A DNA stretch of 64,000 nt, taken from contig KK211387.1 of the NCBI GenBank assembly GCA_000622025.1, positions 62,001 through 126,000 of the forward strand. Direction: 5' to 3'. The stretch's first letter is position 1. Each line of letters begins with the position of its first letter. Positions 60,880-64,000 of the stretch are shown one piece after another. The notes below the pieces were generated by a model. The model was not told the origin of the DNA and did not search any database. It saw nothing but the letters and a program-made list of their open reading frames with translations. Made by a program: the position numbers and the translations under genes. Source of the stretch: Lachnospiraceae bacterium AD3010 (GTDB lineage: Bacteria; Bacillota; Clostridia; Lachnospirales; Lachnospiraceae).

Positions 60880-61194
60880 ATGGACATTACTAAATTATAT
60901 AACGTAACAAGTGACGCCATTGAGGATGCGGCCTTAAGGACCGGGAACGGCAGAATAGCCGATTCGGGGAATTTCGGAGGCTTTCTGCAGAGCGCTGTGA
61001 ACCAGATAAATGAGACCAATTCCTATCTGCAGGATCAGGAGGACGAGGAGATCAAGCTGGCGCTGGGACTCACGGAGAATACCCACGATCTGGCAATAGC
61101 CCAGGCTAAGGCACAGGCTTCCTTACAGTACACGGTAGCCCTCCGGGACCGCTTCATCGAAGCCTACAGAGAGATCATGCAGATGCAGATCTAG
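60880..61194 (+). CDS. fliE: Flagellar hook-basal body protein FliE
   Basis: A chain of 104 residues from ATG 60880, which has GGAG at 60870-60873. An upstream TTG at 60868 is less likely. GFLQSAVNQINETN and LALGLTENTHDLAIAQAKA are the FliE core, ending in RFIEAYREIMQMQI. It links the MS ring (FliF) to the rod. The G of its TAG stop is the first base of a perfect 14-bp palindrome that begins the repeat block downstream. Confidence 0.94.
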   Translation: MDITKLYNVTSDAIEDAALRTGNGRIADSGNFGGFLQSAVNQINETNSYLQDQEDEEIKLALGLTENTHDLAIAQAKAQASLQYTVALRDRFIEAYREIMQMQI

Positions 61195-61337
61195 TCGTCA
61201 TTTTCTCGAAGAGAAAATGACGACACGGCGACGTTTTGCCACGATAGTGGCAAAATGTTGGGGCACGGCGACATATGACGTCAGTCCGAAGGACTGACGT
61301 CACGGCGACATTTTCACGCAACGCGTGAAAATGTTGG
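61194..61337 (+). repeat. Modular double-hairpin element, tandem copies D1 and D2
   Basis: D1: GTCGTCATTTTCTC-GAA-GAGAAAATGACGAC (61194-61224), linker ACGGCGA, CGTTTTGCCAC-GATA-GTGGCAAAATG (61232-61257), tail TTGG. D2: TGACGTCAGTCC-GAA-GGACTGACGTCA (61276-61302), linker CGGCGA, CATTTTCACGC-AAC-GCGTGAAAATG (61309-61333), tail TTGG. The four arms differ in sequence but each pairs essentially perfectly. It lies between fliE and fliF. Confidence 0.85.
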
Positions 61338-61385
61338 ATGTACCGTAAGAAACAGAGTACTGTGAGGAATATCGACACGGCGACA

Positions 61386-61446
61386 AAAAAGATCCTTCGT
61401 CGCAGCGCACCTCAGGATGACAGGGGCAGTGCTCCTCAGGATGACA
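61386..61446 (-). repeat. TCATTCTGAG-family repeat and partial second copy
   Basis: AAGATCCTTCGTCGCAGCGC followed by ACCTCAGGATGACA, then a second CTCCTCAGGATGACA. It is in reverse orientation and about 20 bp before fliF. Confidence 0.7.
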
Positions 61447-61465
61447 ATGTACAAAGGACACATAA

Positions 61466-63079
61466 ATGCAGGAAAGACTGAGACAATTACTTGACCGCTT
61501 TCTGGAGTGGTGGAACAGGTTCAGTACTAAACAGAAGACATTGATTATTTCCGTGGGGGCAGCGGTAGTAGTTGCCCTTACCGTACTTATCTGGACGGTT
61601 TCGGCGCCTAAATATACGGTGCTGGCGGTTGCGGAGGATACAGCACAGACAGCCCAGATCAGGGATCTTCTGGATGAAAACGGGATGGATTATAAGATCA
61701 GCGACGACGGTCTGACCATCTCCATTAATAAAAAGCAGCTGAGCGATGCGAATATCCTTCTCGGTGCCAATAATATCCCGGCAGAGGGATATGATATCTC
61801 CAACGTATTTTCAGGGGGTTTCTCCAGCACGGAAACCGACAAGGAGAAGAGATATCAGCTCTATCTTGAGAAGAACATAGAGAAGGATCTGGAAACCCAG
61901 GAAAACATAAAGAGCGCAACGGTGAACTTAAGCATTCCGGATAATGACGGAACACTCCTTTCAGAACACCGTGAGAACTATGCGAGCGCCATGCTCGTCC
62001 TTGAAAATCCTGAGGCTATGACAGATGATATTGCTGCGGGACTTGCTAGGTTTATGGCGACGGCTATCGGAAACGCCACTACGGAGAACATAGTCTTAAT
62101 GGACTCCAAGGGAAATATGCTCTTTTCAGGGGAGGACACTTCATCATCCACAGGAGCGGGAGCTGCTTCCAGCAGGCTTTCCTATAAGCAGAAGTATGAC
62201 CAGCTGGTGGAGAGCCAGATAAGGGATGCGCTGGTAGGTGCGAAGATCTATGATTCGGTTCAGGTTGTTCCTAATCTGGATCTCAACTGGAATGACATAG
62301 AGACCACGGAGCATACCTATACTCCGGCAGAGGGACAGGATCAGGGAGTGCTTTCCCATCAGGACACCTATTCGCAGACTGCGGAGAATACCAACGGACA
62401 GGTGCCCGGAACCGATACCAACGGTGACAATACCTATGTTTATGCCGATAACGGAAATTCCACCACCACAACGGATGAGACCAGCAGGGATTATCTTCCC
62501 AATGAGACAATAACCCATACCACCGGTGGCGGGGGAGCGATACAGTATGATACCAGCTCCATAGGAATAACAGCCATCAGGTATGTGATCTATAATGAGG
62601 ATGAAATGAAGGCTCAGGGCCTTCTGGACGGAACCACCTTTGAAGCCTTCCAGGCGGAGAACAGTGATCTCACCAAGCTGGAGGTTGACGAGGATGTGAG
62701 TAACGTGGTTTCTAAGGCTACGGGAATACCTGTTGCCAATATCCAGATAGTTGCATTTCAGGAGCCGGTATTTGTGCCTGCGGAGAGCAAGCTCCCCGAC
62801 TGGCAGACCATACTTATGATAGGCCTTATCGTCCTGATCCTCGGACTCCTTGCCTTTGTTGTGATCAGATCCATGAGGGGAGAAAATGCCATGGAGGAGC
62901 CTCAGGATGAGATACAGCTGGGTGACCTTCTGGCAAGCACCCAGGAAGCTTCTCTTGAGGATATCGATCTGGAGGAGCAGAAGTCGGAGGCCAGGCTTTT
63001 GATTGAAAGTTTTGTTGACAATAATCCGGAAGCTGCAGCAATACTCTTGAGGAACTGGCTTTCGGATGAATGGGGGTAA
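61466..63079 (+). CDS. fliF: Flagellar MS-ring protein FliF
   Basis: A chain of 537 residues that forms the membrane ring on which the basal body is built. The first membrane span (TLIISVGAAVVVALTVLIWTV) is followed by the YscJ/FliF ring-building motifs (YTVLAVAEDTAQTAQI, LGANNIPAEGYDI, YQLYLEKNIEKDLET). A long Ser/Thr/Asn-rich stretch occupies residues 220-350. The second membrane span (ILMIGLIVLILGLLAFVVI) is followed by the FliG-binding C-terminus. No strong ribosome site is seen (AAAGGA about 9 bp upstream). Confidence 0.95.
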   Translation: MQERLRQLLDRFLEWWNRFSTKQKTLIISVGAAVVVALTVLIWTVSAPKYTVLAVAEDTAQTAQIRDLLDENGMDYKISDDGLTISINKKQLSDANILLGANNIPAEGYDISNVFSGGFSSTETDKEKRYQLYLEKNIEKDLETQENIKSATVNLSIPDNDGTLLSEHRENYASAMLVLENPEAMTDDIAAGLARFMATAIGNATTENIVLMDSKGNMLFSGEDTSSSTGAGAASSRLSYKQKYDQLVESQIRDALVGAKIYDSVQVVPNLDLNWNDIETTEHTYTPAEGQDQGVLSHQDTYSQTAENTNGQVPGTDTNGDNTYVYADNGNSTTTTDETSRDYLPNETITHTTGGGGAIQYDTSSIGITAIRYVIYNEDEMKAQGLLDGTTFEAFQAENSDLTKLEVDEDVSNVVSKATGIPVANIQIVAFQEPVFVPAESKLPDWQTILMIGLIVLILGLLAFVVIRSMRGENAMEEPQDEIQLGDLLASTQEASLEDIDLEEQKSEARLLIESFVDNNPEAAAILLRNWLSDEWG

Positions 63080-63085
63080 GTTGTA

Positions 63086-64000
63086 ATGGCGGCAGCCGAA
63101 AATACTCTGCCTGCTGAGGCAGCGGGATCGCCTCCCGCCGTCGGGCCCGGCGCAAATAAGATAGATACCAGTGCAGCGGCGGGACTAACAGGAACACAAA
63201 AGGCGGCGGTTCTCCTAATTGCACTTGGACCGGAAAAATCTTCCAAGATATTTCAGCACCTGAAAGAAGAAGAAATTGAAGAATTAACGCTGGAGATAGC
63301 AAATACCAGATCAATAACGCCCCAGGTCAAGGAGGCGGTTATTAATGAATTCTATCAGGTCTGCCTTGCCCAGCAGTATATCGCGGAAGGCGGTATCGGA
63401 TACGCAAAGGAGCTTCTCGAACAGGCTCTGGGACCGGAAAAGGCAGTGGACGTTATCTCCAGGCTTACTGCATCGCTTCAGGTTAAGCCCTTCGAGTTTG
63501 TGAGGAAGACGGATCCTTCACAGCTACTGAACTTTATCCAGGAGGAGCATCCGCAGACCATCGCTCTTATACTGTCATACCTGAATCCCAGTCAGTCGGC
63601 TATGATAATAGGAGCCCTGCCCCCGGACAAACAGGCGGATGTTGCAAGACGTATAGCGAAGATGGACCGGACGAGTCCGGATGTAATAAAAGAGGTGGAG
63701 AAGGCCCTGGAATCAAAGCTTGCATCCCTTGTAAATCAGGATTATACAATAGTCGGTGGTGTGGATGCCATTGTTGAGATCCTGAATACCGTAGACCGTG
63801 CAACCGAAAAGCACATAATGGAGACTCTGGAGATCGACGAGCCGGAGCTTGCGGACGAGATCAGAAAGAAGATGTTCGTATTCGAGGATATCCTGCTTCT
63901 GGACGACCGTGCTATTCAGCGTGTGCTTAGAGATGTTGAGAACAGTGATCTGGCTCTCGCCCTTAAGGGTGCCAATGAGGAAGTACAGGCCGCGATTTTC
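63086..64000 (+). CDS. fliG: Flagellar motor switch protein FliG (3' end outside window)
   Basis: 305 codons are visible before the window ends. The protein transmits torque and switches rotation. AVLLIALGPEKSSKIFQHLK is the conserved N-terminal FliF-binding domain, EEHPQTIALILSYLNP the EHPQR-like motif of the middle domain, and MFVFEDILLLDDRAIQRVL the start of the C-terminal torque domain. An unusual Ala/Pro-rich stretch of about 35 residues precedes the normal start (LTGTQKAAVLL). ATG 63086 lies 6 bp after the fliF stop. Confidence 0.94.
   Translation, partial: MAAAENTLPAEAAGSPPAVGPGANKIDTSAAAGLTGTQKAAVLLIALGPEKSSKIFQHLKEEEIEELTLEIANTRSITPQVKEAVINEFYQVCLAQQYIAEGGIGYAKELLEQALGPEKAVDVISRLTASLQVKPFEFVRKTDPSQLLNFIQEEHPQTIALILSYLNPSQSAMIIGALPPDKQADVARRIAKMDRTSPDVIKEVEKALESKLASLVNQDYTIVGGVDAIVEILNTVDRATEKHIMETLEIDEPELADEIRKKMFVFEDILLLDDRAIQRVLRDVENSDLALALKGANEEVQAAIF

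Noticed and set aside
61194-61224. Rho-independent terminator after fliE
   Set aside because: The stem is strong, but no T run follows and the flagellar operon continues into fliF.
61194-61337. CRISPR array or integron attC sites
   Set aside because: There is no constant repeat with regular spacers, no cas or integrase gene, and the variable parts are perfect palindromes themselves.

Overview
The window reads as a chromosome segment of a motile, anaerobic, low-to-mid GC Firmicute, most likely a Lachnospiraceae of the Butyrivibrio/Pseudobutyrivibrio kind. The basis is the flgB-flgC-fliE-fliF-fliG flagellar order, a GlpP antiterminator with an anaerobic glycerol-3-phosphate dehydrogenase set that includes a DUF1667-type protein, strong AGGAGG ribosome sites, frequent TTG/GTG starts, and glycan genes typical of that family. 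The genus is inference. No rRNA, tRNA, CRISPR array or complete insertion sequence was seen.

Region 1 (1-27,450) is a surface-glycan island, nearly all on the + strand and visibly AT-richer than the rest in its middle part. It opens with a 2-aminoethylphosphonate cassette (PEP mutase, aminotransferase, cytidylyltransferase, phosphonopyruvate decarboxylase). An Rpn-type nuclease follows, then GDP-mannose dehydratase, a cupin and a GDP-perosamine synthase-like aminotransferase. From 9,066 to 27,449 runs a chain of glycosyltransferases, methyltransferases, a radical SAM protein, an alkaline-phosphatase-superfamily protein, a ParB/Srx-like protein and a large HAD protein. Twelve of these 16 ORFs carry the same small Rossmann-like module (G-x-G-x-x-G, then an acidic D-N/D turn), fused at either end of unrelated catalytic domains. 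This is the strongest candidate for an undescribed system. Two genes in the island are interrupted by single-base frameshifts.

Region 2 (27,450-48,670) is GC-richer. It has a second gmd, an rRNA methyltransferase and housekeeping genes (phosphohexomutase, lysA, carB). Between them lie two paralogous SGNH + MBOAT acyl-transfer pairs. The first pair sits in a dlt-like operon with an adenylation enzyme, a carrier protein and, unusually, a PLP amino-acid decarboxylase. A GT-C transferase, a polyprenyl-phosphate glycosyltransferase and a ChbG-like deacetylase precede the second pair.

Region 3 (48,670-55,200) is a glycerol regulon: glpP with a structured leader, glpK, glpF and a three-gene FAD/Fe-S dehydrogenase. 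Region 4 (55,200-59,850) is accessory: a broken Rpn gene, a secreted beta-helix protein with a Gly/Pro-rich tail, an AAA ATPase and a C39-like peptidase. Region 5 (59,860-64,000) is the start of a flagellar operon, cut off inside fliG.

From 27.4 kb onward the intergenic gaps hold two repeat families not seen in the island. One is the TCATTCTGAG...GAAGAATCT repeat. The other is a modular double-hairpin element in which the linker and tail are constant but the palindrome arms differ between copies. Several genes end inside such repeats, so their last codons are repeat-derived.
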